From positions 37,995,949 to 38,059,948 of the forward strand of contig CM055106.1 in assembly GCA_029204225.1 (NCBI GenBank): a DNA stretch of 64,000 nt, read 5' to 3'. The translations under genes and the position numbers were made by a program. Below, piece by piece: positions 11,259-23,739 of this stretch (within the stretch, counting starts at the first letter, position 1; each line of letters starts with the position of its first letter). The DNA comes from Diphasiastrum complanatum. Lineage: Eukaryota > Streptophyta > Lycopodiopsida > Lycopodiales > Lycopodiaceae. The notes below the pieces were generated by a model. It was not told where the DNA came from, did not search any database, and worked only from the letters and a program-made list of their open reading frames with translations.

Positions 11259-14200
11259 CTCATTAGATTTGATAGGGTCCTCAGATCGAAACAACCTCAA
11301 ATTTCATCCTATGGATAATGATCAGGAGTGCATGATGCTATTTGTGGGATCAGCACACATCAATGTGTGATGCTAACCACTTCGACCTGTACTAACCCAC
11401 TAAATGTCTTTTGAAACAACATTTGACATTAGTCAAGTAGTCCACACTAAGGGGTTAGTTGTACGACTGACGACAATGACAACACAGTCGTTCAAGTAGT
11501 GAATTTCTAATATGTACTCTTTGTAAGCCATTGCCTTTCGGAAAATACTCCCTTATCAAATTACTCCCAACAGACGCACCAATGATAGGGGAAAATTCCT
11601 GACGGGGGATTGGTCTCGCCAGGAAGCCCTACACAGGAAGGGCCCACAATGCCCTTACGTGAGTGATTGAGGGATACTGCTTCCAATATCAAGGGCCGTC
11701 TCAATCACCCCGTGCTCCCCAACTGATGAGAATTTTTCAGGCCCCCAGAGGCACGACTGCAAGGAGGTGTAGCTACACTCTCGATATCCATAGCTCTAGG
11801 TGAGGGTAATTAAGGACATGCCCATTACACTACGGCTGCACTTCGTAAAGCGGATGGTGTTTATAATTTTCATAAAATGTCCATGAGCACTCAATCAACA
11901 ATTTTAAGGCACACGAAATGAAGCTAGTGCACATACACCAAACTGGGAATAGGACGTCATCTCTTTGTTACTTGTCGTGCAATGTGGGGGTCCTCGTTAT
12001 ACATGCTGCCTTGTTTGATAGGCGGTGGTATTTTGCCAACCGTTAGGCCTAGGTATTTTGCTAGGCAGTTCCAACGGTGGTTGTGATGAATCTGACCCCT
12101 AACCGCGGTGGTGTATTTCAACCATACCCGGTGGACAACCCGCTCTTGTATTTCAAAGAGGTCGGGCCAATGACTCAAATACACAAAATTGACTCATTAC
12201 CAAATACAATGTCAAATAGAATTTCTTCCAAACCAAGCATCCTACATTTAAAACTTTTAGCCTTCGATAGTCACGAATATAGTATGAGGGACGCGATTAG
12301 TATGCTACTAACATGATCATCATTAGGCAAATCCATACCAAAGTAGAATCGGAGTCAAGACAAGCTTAAGTTATACTATACTAGCAATGCAAGCACCATG
12401 TAAAACATAAAATTGAGTCTCGTAACCCAGCAATCATAAATGAGTTGACTAGCAAAACCACACATCAAGAATGTGAGAAATATACCTTGGGTGGAGGAAA
12501 ACCGGTTTGCCTTCAAGAGAACCTCCAAGTCATGAGTGTGTTGCTTTGGTTGTGTGTGCCATTGTCATACTCTTATCACCATTTTTCTTACACTTGAAAA
12601 CCAAACGGCTTAATGCTCTTGCAAGTAATGTGATGAGTAGCACCTTGAGTAAGTATAATAGTGAGGTAGGGCCATATATGGGTATGCTATCGTAAAGTAG
12701 TGCAAGGAGGTAGCCCAAACAATGATCAAACAACACGTGGACAATGGTTACGCAGCCCACAAGTGATGTACAGGCAGAAGCCCATCGGGAGTATGGTGCA
12801 TCAAACTAGTTTATTGAGCTATCTACAATACTTGCTTACTCAAACATGTTGAAAGCTACCAGAAGCAAGCGAAACACTAGCAATCACCAGCTTAGCGTAG
12901 GAGGTCATCTTCTGTCTTCAACTGGTAGTGAAGATGATGAGTGTCGTTCTGTAGATAGAGGCTGTCTCACAGAGAGCCCACAGTAGGCTTTAGTGCACTA
13001 GGTGCGAGTTAGATCAAAACATACTTCTTCAATTCTGCTCAGCTTGGCAGATGGCTCCGATGCGGAATGTACCAGATCCAAGGTTACTAATCTGGTCTTA
13101 AGAACTGATGTGGCGAGTAACTCGACATTAAACTCTGAATAAGCAAACTACGTTTCCACAAAAGAATCTCCGCTGGCCGTGAAGAGGATGGATACCCTCC
13201 TAGACCAACCCCATCTCTGATTTGTAGCAAAACTATCGTTCTCGAGTCCAATCTGCTCACACAGATGATTAAAAAAAAAAAGATTTATCAGTTGGACCCA
13301 CAATAACTTAGGTAATGATCTAGTTCCAGGATCAGATGATAGTCTATAGTGCAAGCTATTGCTTAGCATGGAGATTGCGCTCTTGAAGCATTCATTATGC
13401 GTTCTAGCACGAGACAGCCTTAATCCATTTGCAGGTGCGCTCTCTATCGCAGCAGCATGTCACTTGAAACAGGATCAAGCAGATTTATGAAGTCTATGAA
13501 ATTTTGTGCGTGCAGCAACAGGGACCGGTAGGCTTCTAGGAGTGTATTGTAGAGCACACTCTCACACAAAGGGCCTCTTAACCACAACTCCAATTTCTTC
13601 ACGGAATTCCATATTTCACCAAGGCTTTCTTATCAAATAACCTCCCAAAGAAAAACAACTCTTCACTCTCTCTCTTACATTCTCTCTCAACCCTCACCTT
13701 TTCTTCACCTGGCCCCAATCTTAAGAAGACCACTCCCTTTTATAGAGGTCACTCAAAGCTTCCCCTTCATAATGCCATATCATCAGTCTTCAAGCCTTTC
13801 ATAAAAAGAGTCCTCACTTGTACGTGGCTCTTAGTTGTGATTTGATCACAAGTGGTACCCTTTTTCTTTTAAAAAAGATGGATTGGGGTCATGGGTACAG
13901 GGTACCACATGTGTGGGCCACTTTCCTCTTTTGCACTTGTTGGTGGTGTAAATGGTAAGTAATTCTCTTGATTACTCTTCTTAATTGGGTGGTCCTCATT
14001 GCTACTTGGGGTCAACTCCTACCACTTTTAGGTATGGTATTTCTGTTAAGCACTTTTTGGCCTCCACTTGTATTTTCCTTTTGCGTGTCTGTGGCCCGTG
14101 GCTCAAGCCATCGAGGTGATTTGTCTGTCAGGGTGCCGTTTCGACTCGCACTGGAACTTGCCTATATTTTTGCTACAGTTTCCTTGACCCTGTCCCATAA

Positions 14201-14978
14201 TTTCCGGCTATTTGTTGCGAGTTGATTTTCTCTTTGCCATTTTCCCGTGTATCGTTACTAGTGAGCACTCATGATTTGGGGTTTCTTTAAGGCAACCGGT
14301 TCCTTGAAAAACACAGTAGACAATTTTTGTATTAATAAAAAGTAGCACAGTACATTGGAAAATTCACTTTTACATGCCGATTTTTGTACAAAACTGTGAA
14401 AATCGCTTTAAACGGAGCCTGATTTTTCGTGTGAAAACATCGGCTAACAGTCTCTAATTAAAAAAAAAATGCTAACTAGATGCAAAAATTTCAATGTATT
14501 TCAATGTGAGACAACTTTTGAAGTGACATTGTTTGTCTCCACTCTTTACTAATAATTCTCTCAATGTCTCTTGATAGGTGTCATGACAATCTCTACACAT
14601 ATTTCTTCTATGGTATTGTGTCCACTTTCTTTTTTTTTACTTTTTTGCTATGTATTAAAATTGGCTTTTCATTTTTCAATACCACAAAAGGCTTGGACAC
14701 CATAGCTTGAGCCACTATATCATGTGAATCATTCAAAACCATTCAACTTTCTCATGTTAAACAAATTACATAGTCTATGTGATAATGAGAGTACCAAATT
14801 GTGCTCTATGTGACAATTTAGGTATCAAACCACCATTGTCATGAACAATATCTACTTTTAAGGTATTCCATCAGATTTTTGTGAATACATTAGAAGTCTG
14901 ATGGGTTGAAAATTCTCAATTATAAAATAGAAAAGGTATTTTGACACAGCTTTGTGGGATTTTCAATTATGTACCAAA
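11259..14978. other. Non-coding stretch without a recognisable gene
   Basis: No frame here encodes a protein I recognise; the longest, about 75-85 codons, look like chance frames. A TATA-like ccttttatag lies near 13736-13745 after a pyrimidine-rich stretch, but no ORF follows. It is probably decayed repeat DNA. Confidence 0.5.
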
Positions 14979-15097
14979 TCACACTCTTAATAATAAACAT
15001 TGGTTTAATAGCATAGAAAAGGTAGCACACCACGTGCTATCTTTTTGTTGAATCATGGCAAGAACGAAACTCGCAAAACTCGCAAAATGCCAAGGCG
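14940..15097. repeat. One terminus of a MULE-type repeat (related to 39876-40740)
   Basis: The reverse complement of this segment matches the left end of the 865-bp element at 39.9 kb: ttggcattttgcgag, then gattcaacaaaaagatagcac, and ttattattaag. The opposite terminus was not found nearby, so this is a truncated copy. Confidence 0.6.
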
Positions 15098-15407
15098 CTA
15101 CTGGGATGGATCGTGGCCCGTCTGAAATCCCAATGGCCTCAAGGTCTTCGATGGTTGTAGATTGGCGTAATGGGTGGAGATAATCTTGGAACTCACAGAT
15201 CTTCAAAATAGGTTCCCCTAGCTTCCACCACTTCCTAGCTTCATAAGGCTTGGGAACCAAGAGGAGTGCCAGTTTTTCCTTCATTAACTCTTCGTCTGAT
15301 GTGTAGATCTTCAGCCCCCATAGTGAATTCTGGATCAATGTCTTGAAGAGATTGATCTTCTTGGCTGATACTGTGACTTTTTCTTTCTCCTTATCGTCCT
15401 TCACCAT
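14979..15407 (-). pseudogene. Unidentified 142-codon frame truncated by a MULE-type repeat
   Basis: The frame starts with a lysine-rich stretch (MVKDDKEKEKVTVSAKK) and runs through EARKWWKLGEP and EDLEAIGISDG. The last ~40 codons (from about WHFASFASF) are translated from the MULE-type terminus rather than native sequence, so the original gene was broken there. The AIGIS motif also occurs in the frame at 61070-61438, which hints at a shared, unnamed retroelement ORF. I do not recognise a function. Confidence 0.3.
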
Positions 15408-15884
15408 TGTGGCAAGTTTAAGCCCAAAAAGTGCCTAAATTTTTCAAATAGTAAGTTTTGAAGCTAAAAAGAAAAAAAGAATTTGCTAATATTAGCAGGT
15501 GAGCTCTGAGAACATTTGAATGGCCTCTGTGAATGCTTTGGGTATACTTGGGAACGTTGGAAAGCTTTTGGAAAATTTCGGCAACATCTCCTTAGCAAAT
15601 GTGATTTTTAGTGAATTTCCACCTCCTTATATAGGCCCCCTCCCTCCAAATTTGGGGAACATAGATGTTAGGTATCAGATTGACTAAAAAAGAAATTCTA
15701 AGACCAATGGTAATAGTGGAAAACTCAGATGAGGTCATTCACACATGTGGCGAACTTATACAGGGCTAAAAATGGCCGAAAAACTCAGTTCAACTCAAAA
15801 AATTACTTAAACTCAATTTTTGGGAGTTTGGCTAGGGATCTAGGTTTGCCTCTTTGGTAGTAGATATATCATGTTGAGATGTAT
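15408..15884. other. Spacer with no gene
   Basis: AT-rich sequence between the 14,979-15,407 frame and the LTR of element C. Nothing recognisable. Confidence 0.5.
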
Positions 15885-16692
15885 TCTAAAAAATGCAAAA
15901 ATAAGCTTGGTAGAGGCCAAAAATCTTGTATATAGGATAGACACACATGTGTGGAGCTTGTTCCCATGTGTGAAACTAGTGTAATTTTCATGTACCATAA
16001 TCATATATGTTGTACATATGATTTAATTCAAGTTCTAGTGGCTGAAATGGCCAAAAACTAGTTTTCTAGAGTATGACACATGGCACCAATCTAATGATTG
16101 CATGAGCCAAATATTTTGAATGGCTGTCACATCCCATGTGTAGAGGATAGCTCACACGTGTGGAAATAGCTTAAGTAAGCAAGTTTTTGCTTCTAGAAGA
16201 TTTCCATGAAGATCTCCATATAGTAGGAAAATAGACCAAAAATGCCCAAAATGGAAAGTTTTGATCCAAGTGTCAAATTGCATGATGGTGACAAGGCATC
16301 CTCACACGTGTGAGATCTAATGCATGATCAATACCTCGAGCTCCAAAAGTGTATATATAGAGGCTTATTTGGCCATAATCAATGTGAGACACCAATCTTG
16401 GTTTTGGAAGCAATTTTGAGTGATTCTCTCCATTTGTCTACATTTGTTTTGATTGTTTTGAGGTTCTATCAATGTGTACTTGATTTTCAGGTTGGATTCC
16501 GTACTCAAACTGTGTTTCACATGTGCGAAATCAGAAAGTACACCTACCTTCAATTAATGATTGTCCTTGTTAGGATTTTGTATCTAGAATTGATCTAGAT
16601 TGATCTTAAGCTCTAGTAAATTGATAGATCAAGTAATCTAACAACTAATCCCTCTTGACGATCATATTAGAATCCACTCTTGGTCCTTTTTG
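15885..16692 (+). repeat. 5' LTR of element C
   Basis: Matches 18826-19553. It carries cacacgtgtg at 16153 and 16303, and another copy lies just beyond at 16796. A TATA-like gtgtatatatag lies near 16350. The right border is where similarity between copies ends and may not be the true LTR end. Confidence 0.7.
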
Positions 16693-17218
16693 AAGTTTTT
16701 TGGAAACTAGTCAAATTTTGTGTAGCGAGTTGGATTTGATAGCTATCCTCAAAATTTCTGGTCCAGATCTTGTTGTGGGCAGTAGGAACTCTTTTCACAC
16801 GTGTGTGGCCGTACAGCTCCAGTTTTGACTGAGAAATTTCAAAAATTTGTAGAATTTGACTCACATACCCAATTTGAGTGATTTTTGGTGCAAAGCATAT
16901 TCTATAGTGAATCTAATCCCTTGATTAGTTCTTGGATTAGATCAGCCAAAAAATTAAAATTGAAGCTTGAATTAGGTGCACTAATTGATCTTCTCTGATT
17001 TTTTGAGTGTATGTTGAGGTTGAAGAGAGAAATTGCTAAAAATCATAGATTAAGGAGTGATTTTGCAAGTTTGAGACTAGAATCTAAATTTCCATCATTC
17101 TAGATTGGTTCATGAGTGATAGGATTGAGTCTATAAGCTTTCTAAATTGTTAGAAGACTTTAGGTTCAGATCTCTTAGAGAAACCATAAGAGTTTCTAAT
17201 GCCTTTTCACATTCAAAA

Positions 17219-18813
17219 ATGGCATCAATGGGTGGTTTTCTGCTTGAAGCTAGTGAAAGACTTACATCCACTAATTATACTATTTGGATAGTTCGAATGG
17301 AGTACATGATCTTTATTACATAGTACTTGAGGTGGAAGTAGAACCTCAAGGAGGAGTTGAATTGGATAAGTACAAAAAGAGATGTAGAGTTGCATTACAC
17401 TACATAAAAATGAATGTAAGTAATGAACTTTTGAAAGAAATCTCATCTTGTACCACATACAAAGAGGCATGAGATTCATTAAAAGCCATTTATGGATCCA
17501 AGAACACTTCAAGGATTGTTGCAAAGCTTGTGACCATTAGATTATTCATATGTCTTGCAACTTCCTTCAAATGGGAGCTCTTCCAACTTGATGTGACAAA
17601 TGCTTTCTTGAATGGATTCTTGGAAGAGGAAATCTACATGTGCCAACCTGAGGGCTTCATCAAAGATGGAGAAGAAGACAAGGTGTGTCTCTTGAAGAAG
17701 AGTCTTTATGGACTCAAGCAAGAACCAAGAGCATAGTACTCTAGGTTGCATTCCTATCTTATTTCCATTGGATTTGTTGTAAGTACTTATGAACCATCAT
17801 TGTACTACAAATGTAATGATGGAAAGATCATTATCTTAGTTTTATATGTTGATGACATTATACTCATAGGAAATGATCTAGATGGCATCAAGAATGTAAA
17901 AGTTTCCTTGTCTAGTGAATTTAAAATGGTAGATCTAGGACTTCTTAAAGTTATACTTGGAATAGAAGTCACTAGAAGTAATGATTTTACCTTCATATGT
18001 CAATCTAAGTATGCTATATCAATCTTAGCAAGATTTGGCATGATTGATTGTAAAGGAGTTGAAACTCCTATGGAACTAAGTGTAAAAGTTTCTAAGGAAA
18101 GTGATGAAGCATCCTTTGAGGACATCACTACCTATAGAATGCTTATTGGTTCCTTGATATACTTAACCATCACTAGACCAGATCTTAGTTTTTGTGCTGG
18201 CAAGTTGAGTCAATACATGCAAAGTCCATTAATATGTCATTGAAAAGGAGCAAAAAGGGGGTTAAGGTGCATCTCGGCTACAAAAGACTTTGGCATAGTT
18301 TATGAAAGGGCTAATATCTGTTTAAGAGCATATTTGGACTCAAGTTTTGCAGGTGACAAGATGGATAGAAGATCCATAAGTGCATTTGCTACATTCTTAT
18401 GTGGAGGAGCTATATCTTGGCTTTCCAAAAAACAAGATACCATCTCTCTTTCATCAACAGAATCCGAATATAAAGCTATGACAACAATAACAAAGGATGT
18501 TCTTTGGCTTAAAAGGCTTTTGGAGGAGCTACATGTGATCAAGGATGAAGACATTCTATGCATATATTGTGATAATCAATAAGCTCAACAACTTGCAAAC
18601 AATCCCGTCTTCCATGCTCAAACAAAGCACATCGAGATTGCAGATCATTTCGTGAGGGAGAAAGTGCAAACAAAGGAGATCAAGCTTATTCATATTTCAT
18701 CATCAGATTGCATTGCTGATATACTCACCAAGGCATTGCCTAAAGATCCATCTATAAAATTAAGATTGGCTCTTGGAGTTATAGATAGATCTATGCTAGA
18801 TTTACCAAGCTAG
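17219..18813 (+). pseudogene. Gag-RT-RNase H remnant of element C with a large in-frame deletion
   Basis: ATG at 17219 opens a copia Gag (LTSTNYTIWIVRMEYM). After two stops a frameshift near 17320 leads to HYIKMNVSNELLKEIS. At about 17520 gag (KNTSRIVA) passes directly into RT (VTIRLFICLATSF). The zinc knuckle, protease, integrase and the RT N-terminus are missing, and the join falls on a shared gttgcaaag. RT keeps its YVDD box and RNase H keeps DSSFAGDKMDRR and STESEYKA. Stops lie at 17470, 17734, 18241 and 18580. The frame ends at 18811-18813, before a purine-rich tract and the LTR. Confidence 0.88.
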
Positions 18814-18825
18814 ATTTTTGAGGAG

Positions 18826-19553
18826 TGTGAAAAATACAAAAATAAGCTTGGTAGAGGCCAAAAATCTTGTATATAGGATGATTTAATTCAAGTTCTAGTG
18901 GCTAAAATGGCCAAAAACTAGTTTTCTAGAGATATGACACATGGCATCAATCTAATGATTGCATGAGCCAAATATTTTGAATAGCTGTCACATCCCATGT
19001 GTAGAGGACAGCTCACACGTGTGGAAATAGCTGAAGTAGGCGAGTTTTTGCTTCTAGAAGATTTCCATGAAGATCTCCATATAGTAGGAAAATAGACCAA
19101 AAATGCCCAAAATGAAAAGTTTTGATCCAAGTGTCAAATTGCATGATGGTGACAAGGCATCCTCACACGTGTGAGATCTAATGCATGATCAGTACCTCGA
19201 GCTCCAAAAGTGTATATATAGAGGCTTATTTGGCCATAATCAATGTGAGACACCAATCTTGGTTTTGGAAGCAATTTTGAGTGATTATCTCCATTTGTCT
19301 ACATTTGTTTTGATTGTTTTGAGGTTCTATCAATGTGTACTTGATTTTCAGGTTGGAGTCCATACTCAAACAGTGTTGCACATGTGTGAAACCAGAAAGT
19401 ACACCTACGTTCAATTAATGATTGTTCTTGTTAGGATTTTGTATCTAGAATTGATCTAGATTGATCTTAAACTCAAGTAGATTGATAGATCAAGTAATCT
19501 AACAACCAATCCCTCTTGAGGATCAGATTAAAATCCACTCTTGGTCCTTTTTG
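18826..19553 (+). repeat. 3' LTR of element C
   Basis: Begins TGTGAAAAAT right after the purine tract atttttgaggag (18814-18825). It is close to the 5' copy apart from one ~93-bp gap. It carries cacacgtgtg at 19014 and 19164. Gypsy sequence follows, so the end may be truncated. Confidence 0.8.
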
Positions 19554-19631
19554 TACTTTTTGCAAATGTATAACATATCAAGGGGGCGAAATAATCTAGG
19601 TTCTCCCCCTTGATATTTTATACATCTCAAC

Positions 19632-19960
19632 TCACTTTGTAAAATAGTCTGTTGTCACTATAATATATTGGGCTTGACTTCCTGCGACAAGATGGATGGG
19701 TCCAACATAATCTATGCCCCATTTTTCGAAAGCGTTTTCTGCTATAAAAGGCTTTCGAGACATAAATCCTAACTTTCTAGGCTTCGTTGTTCATGCCAAC
19801 ATGCAGTGTTTAACAATTGTTGCAATGTCTCGATGCAAGATAGGCCACCAAAATCCTTCTTGGAGGACCTTTCGAGTAGTAGCGTCAGTTGCTAGGTGAC
19901 CGCCACCAATTCCTTCATGAGTTGCACTAATAATGGGTTTTATTTCATGATCTAATAGGC
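19632..19960 (-). pseudogene. Ty3/gypsy integrase fragment
   Basis: The reverse complement of this region reads ATHEGIGGGHLATDATTRK, then VLQEGFWWPILHRDIATIVKHC, then KWGIDYVGPIHL and YIIVTTDYFTK. That is the H2C2 zinc-binding domain plus the start of the integrase core, with the first catalytic Asp in GIDYVGP, of a gypsy element. Two in-frame stops (after CMLA and after YFTK) and the lack of flanking domains show a dead fragment. It is cut on the right by the A-type LTR at 19968. Confidence 0.85.
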
Positions 19961-19967
19961 ATCTCCA

Positions 19968-20730
19968 TGTGAAAATTATAGCAAATAAGGATCCTAAAAC
20001 ACTTGAAATGATGAGGAAAACAATAGATTATGATTCCATAATGTTAGCACAAGTTGCACCATTCAAATCCATCAAAAATCTGTGTCTCCCACAGTCTGAG
20101 TACTATACACCAAACCCACATTCAATCCTATAATGATTAGGAATCACAAGAACTCAAAAATTATGAACATTGAGAGCAATTGCACCAATATGAGAGAAAA
20201 ATCATGAAATTGCTTGATTGATTTTGGTGAGAGATCATCACCTATATATACATGATCCATCACAGTCATTAGAGAAGTTTAAACACAAAAAAGGCCTTTT
20301 GTCAGGATTCCTTTTTCATTTTCTATTCACTTCTTTTGTACATGTGCCCCAATAGTTTCTTGACATAGTGGCTTTAACGTAACGTTACTTCTTTGAGTCA
20401 CATTTTGAGTCTACACTAAAAATGGAATAACTTTTGATTGTTATATCAAAATGCAACAAAAATTGGTGCATTGAAAATTACTTATCAAGCGCTTTCAATG
20501 CTATATTACATGTCATATTTTTGAGCTACTACTAAAAAGCTATAGTGAGTCAAAGATATTGGTTGAAAATAGTGACAAAATACAAAAGAGATCTTGGCAC
20601 GAAGTCATATGCGGCCCTTTTTGAACTCAAACATCCTCTAAAGCAGGTATGCCCTAAACCTATCCCTAATGCTAATTTTGGTTGATCTTTCATTTCTACC
20701 AAGTTAGGGATGGAATCTTGGAGATACCTC
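19968..20730 (-). repeat. Truncated LTR of the element A family, split by a MITE
   Basis: TGTGAAAATTATAGCAAATA onward follows the element A LTR start, including ggatcctaaaacacttgaaatg and cctatatatacatgatccat. It is broken at 20268 by MITE copy 2, resumes at gcaggtatg (20643) and ends at about 20730, lacking the last third of the LTR. No element body is attached, so it is a lone LTR remnant inserted into the gypsy fragment. Confidence 0.85.
20269..20641. mobile_element. MITE copy 2 (TTAGAGG family), 373 bp
   Basis: Begins TTAGAGAAGTTT and ends ...catcctctaa. Terminal inverted repeats of about 40 bp share TTAGAG and the AAAAAGG/CCTTTT block. It has the same length as copy 1 and a related but diverged interior. 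It interrupts an A-type LTR. No clear target duplication. Confidence 0.8.
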
Positions 20731-20732
20731 AC

Positions 20733-20988
20733 TTAGAATTTGCTTTGCACAGGAACACAAATCATGCTACACAGTAAAACAGACAAAAAACACTCTCACC
20801 AGCAAGCTCACAAAGCAACTATATTTCTCAAAATGAAATTACACTGTACATATAGTTGTTCACTCAGGCAACCCATGCATGACCCAGGTTGTCGTTGGCA
20901 GGACACGTGTCCCATTGACTTGCCTCGTGGCGAGGCCAACTGATAGGACTCACAGTACAGCAGCACAGTGATTCTACTTTAATTCTAA
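20733..20988 (-). repeat. Probable short LTR of element E
   Basis: A 256-bp segment with inverted ends TTAGAATT and AATTCTAA. It follows (on the minus strand) the RNase H stop at 21042-21044 and a purine-rich tract aaggagagag. Its TG/CA termini are eroded. It does not resemble the sequence beside the primer-binding site at 23212, so the two ends of E may come from different families. Confidence 0.45.
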
Positions 20989-21041
20989 CTCTCTCCTTAA
21001 AGTAGAGTCTACTTTATACGGTCATATACATATCTTTAAAG

Positions 21042-22155
21042 TTAACAAACTTTAAGTACAGAAAGCTTTGATCTAGACTTATCAGACTTTTCTCCAACAA
21101 GTGGCTTAGTGAAAATATCAGCTAGTTGTTCTTCTGTGCTACAATGAACAACATGAATTTCACGACTCAGCAGCCTCTCACGTATAAAGTGATATCAAAT
21201 CTCAATGTGTTTAGTTCTCGCATGGAACATTGGATTCTTTGCTAGCTGAATGTCACTCTGACTGTCGCTATGTAATGTCGTGGGATTTTTTTGCTTCATG
21301 CCAACTTCTTTCAAGATTTGTCTCAACCATATAGCTTCTTGTGCTGCACTACACATTGCCTTATACTCTGCTTCTATGGTGGAAAGAGCAATTGTACTTT
21401 GCTTCTTACTAGACCAGAAAAAGCAACTACCACAAAACTTGAATACATATCCTGTGGTAGATCTACGATCATCATAGTCACCTCCCCAATCTGCATCCAC
21501 ATAGCCACACAACTCAGGTAACCCATCATGCTTCTTGTAAATCAAGCCATAATCTGAAGTGCCTTTCACATGACGCAAAATACGTTTAGCTGCCTTCCAA
21601 TGTGTTTCTGTAGGTGCTGCCATAAACTGACTTACAATGCCAACAACATAGCATATATCTGGTCTAGTCGTGATAAGGTTAATCAAGCTCCCTACTAACT
21701 GCCTATACAACGTAGCCATCCCTATTTGGTTGTCCAATTTCCACAAGTTGATCTCTCAGCTCCTTTATCCTGGTGAAGAAAGATCCCACCGATTCGCCTT
21801 CTTCCATCCTGATTGTGTTCAATCTTGACTTCAAGAACATGGCTCGAGTTGGATTGCAAGTTTGAAATTGCATTCTAAGAGCTTCCCAAGCTCCCCTAGC
21901 TGTCGTGGCATCACTTATATGGGTGATCACATGGTCTTTCACTGAAAGGTTGATCAAGGACAATGTTGTCTGTGCCTTTTTATCAAAGGCCCTCATGTCA
22001 CCTGGAGTGGTATTAGGTCGGACTTCAATACCTGCAACAATGTCCCATAACTCCTTCATTAAAATGCTCTTCATTTTGAATTTCTAGATGTTGTAGTTAG
22101 AAGCCCCATCGAGTTTGCTTGCATTGCCCAAAATTGCCTCATTGATGTTTGTCAT
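21042..22155 (-). pseudogene. Gag fused to RT/RNase H, internally deleted copia element E
   Basis: Minus-strand Gag starts at ATG 22155 (MTNINEAILGNASKLDG); one W codon is a stop near 22087. It runs through LWDIVAGIEVRP and RMEEGESVGSFFTRIKELRD to about 21745. There it joins the end of RT in another frame (GMATLYRQLVGSLINLITTRP), followed by RNase H (YVDADWGGDYDDRRSTTGY, STIEAEYKAM, FHARTKHIEI). A TGA at 21195-21197 precedes YHFIRERLLSREIH and ADIFTKPL; the stop is at 21042-21044. The zinc knuckle, protease, integrase and most of RT are gone, as in element C. The leader (22156-23211) shows no ORF of note. Confidence 0.86.
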
Positions 22156-23211
22156 TTCCAAACTGCTTGAAACTCCACCTGTAGGCTATAAAGTGTATGT
22201 TGAAGCCAACTGTGATGCCAAAAATAAAAACTAATGACCTGCAATTTTTGGCTTACTAGGCCAGCCGTCACGTTTCCGCCAAATTGAAAGCCAAATCGGC
22301 GTTGCCTTTTGAAATGCTCCTTGTCACCAACTCCCAACTTTGTGCCCAATGGAATGGTGAAATCACTTATGGCGCACTCTGAACACTTTCTCCACGACAA
22401 TCACTCTATTTTGATGTACTATACTTGTAGGTACAGTCAGGGTGCTCTTTGTTTGGAGGCTATAGCCCTTCGTTTGGCCAAAATAGACTAAAGGAGGTGA
22501 AAATAGAGGCACTTTTAGTTTTTGAGCTATCTTTTCACCTTGAAAAGACTTCACTCTTCACAAAAGTCAGGACCCAACTCCTATTTCAAATTGAATTTTT
22601 TTTAAAAAAGTTGAAGGCCCAAGCTTACTTCAATCCCTTGCAATTGAAGTTTATGATGGATTCAAGGAAATCCAGTGGTTGTAGATAATCCAATGGCCCA
22701 CGTTGCTCCCTGAGCTCACAATCCTAACCGTTGATCCTTTGAAGATCAGATCTTGCATTAAAAAAAAAATTTGTGTGCCCAAGCTTGCACTTCCATGCAC
22801 TAGCCCCTTCTATGCACCGAAGCCTTACTTCAAGTCAGCACACGCGAGCCTCCATCGTGAACTTCTCAAAGGTCCTGGCTATGGAAATTGCAAAGGGTTT
22901 TAAAAATCCACGGCCTACAACACAAATTTTCACCTCCAGCTCTCCATGGCAGCCAGCGGCTATCTGCAACCAGATTACACCTACTAGGCCGCCCCTCCAC
23001 ACGCTTTCACAGATCTGAAAAACATTATGAATGGAGAAAGATCATCATTTTTTCCTACTAAAACCCCAGCCATGAAAGAAAAGAGACTTCTTGGGCTATT
23101 CTCAGGCTTTCTCTGAGCTACTTTTTGCAGTCTCAGGTTGCCTACTGTCAATAGTCCACCGTCGTGAATTCCCAACTCTTTGTTCCTGTCCAGTGATTGT
23201 AGCCACCAAGG

Positions 23212-23225
23212 GCTCTGATACCAAG
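23212..23225 (-). other. Primer-binding site of element E
   Basis: The minus strand reads CTTGGTATCAGAGC. The presumed LTR to its right (from about 23226, TGAAAATAGAG on the plus strand) has no partner in the window. Confidence 0.75.
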
Positions 23226-23739
23226 TTGAAAATAGAGTTTAAAACCCGACCGAATCAATCACCACAACACAACGTCAAGTGCAGTAAGACAAGACAACAT
23301 AATTGCTCTCCCCCAAACTGTATATTCACACTAATAAACAGGTACAAAGATAAAGATGCTTAAAAGCACTCAAAGGGCTTGTAAAAGAAAGACGACCCGA
23401 TAATTCTACAACTGAGCACACGTGGTATCGTCAAAATTAGAAAGCACTGTATAAGTCAATCATTGCTATTTTAACTAGATCGATCTAACTCATCTGTTGC
23501 TTAAGTTTCGTCCTTTCCTCCTCAATCTCTTTGCTTTATTTCTTTGAGCTGCTTCACCGACTTTCTTAGGTCTTCTTTTCTGGCTAACCAACCAGTGTAG
23601 GCAGTAGTTGGTCTCCACAAGACATTGCGATGATCTATCAGCTGCTTCAGTAAGACTATAAAAAAATGGAGATTTCTCAGAAGAACAGTAAACTGATGGT
23701 AAATAGAGAAATGGAAGGAAGGGTGATGGCGGTGGTGAC

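Larger units (their letters stand above)
15885..19553 (+). mobile_element. Ty1/copia derivative C, internally deleted
   Basis: Flanking repeats at 15885-16692 and 18826-19553 are the two LTRs (the right copy lacks about 93 bp after tataggat). Between them lie a leader, the start of gag and the end of pol. It cannot encode protease or integrase. The upstream LTR terminus is eroded (TCTAAAAAAT against TGTGAAAAAT), and no TGGTATCAGAGC site is visible, so the 3' LTR border is uncertain. Confidence 0.82.

Noticed and set aside
13968-14225. 85-codon hydrophobic frame as a small membrane protein
   Set aside because: No recognised family, promoter or conserved context; length is within chance for this AT-rich DNA.
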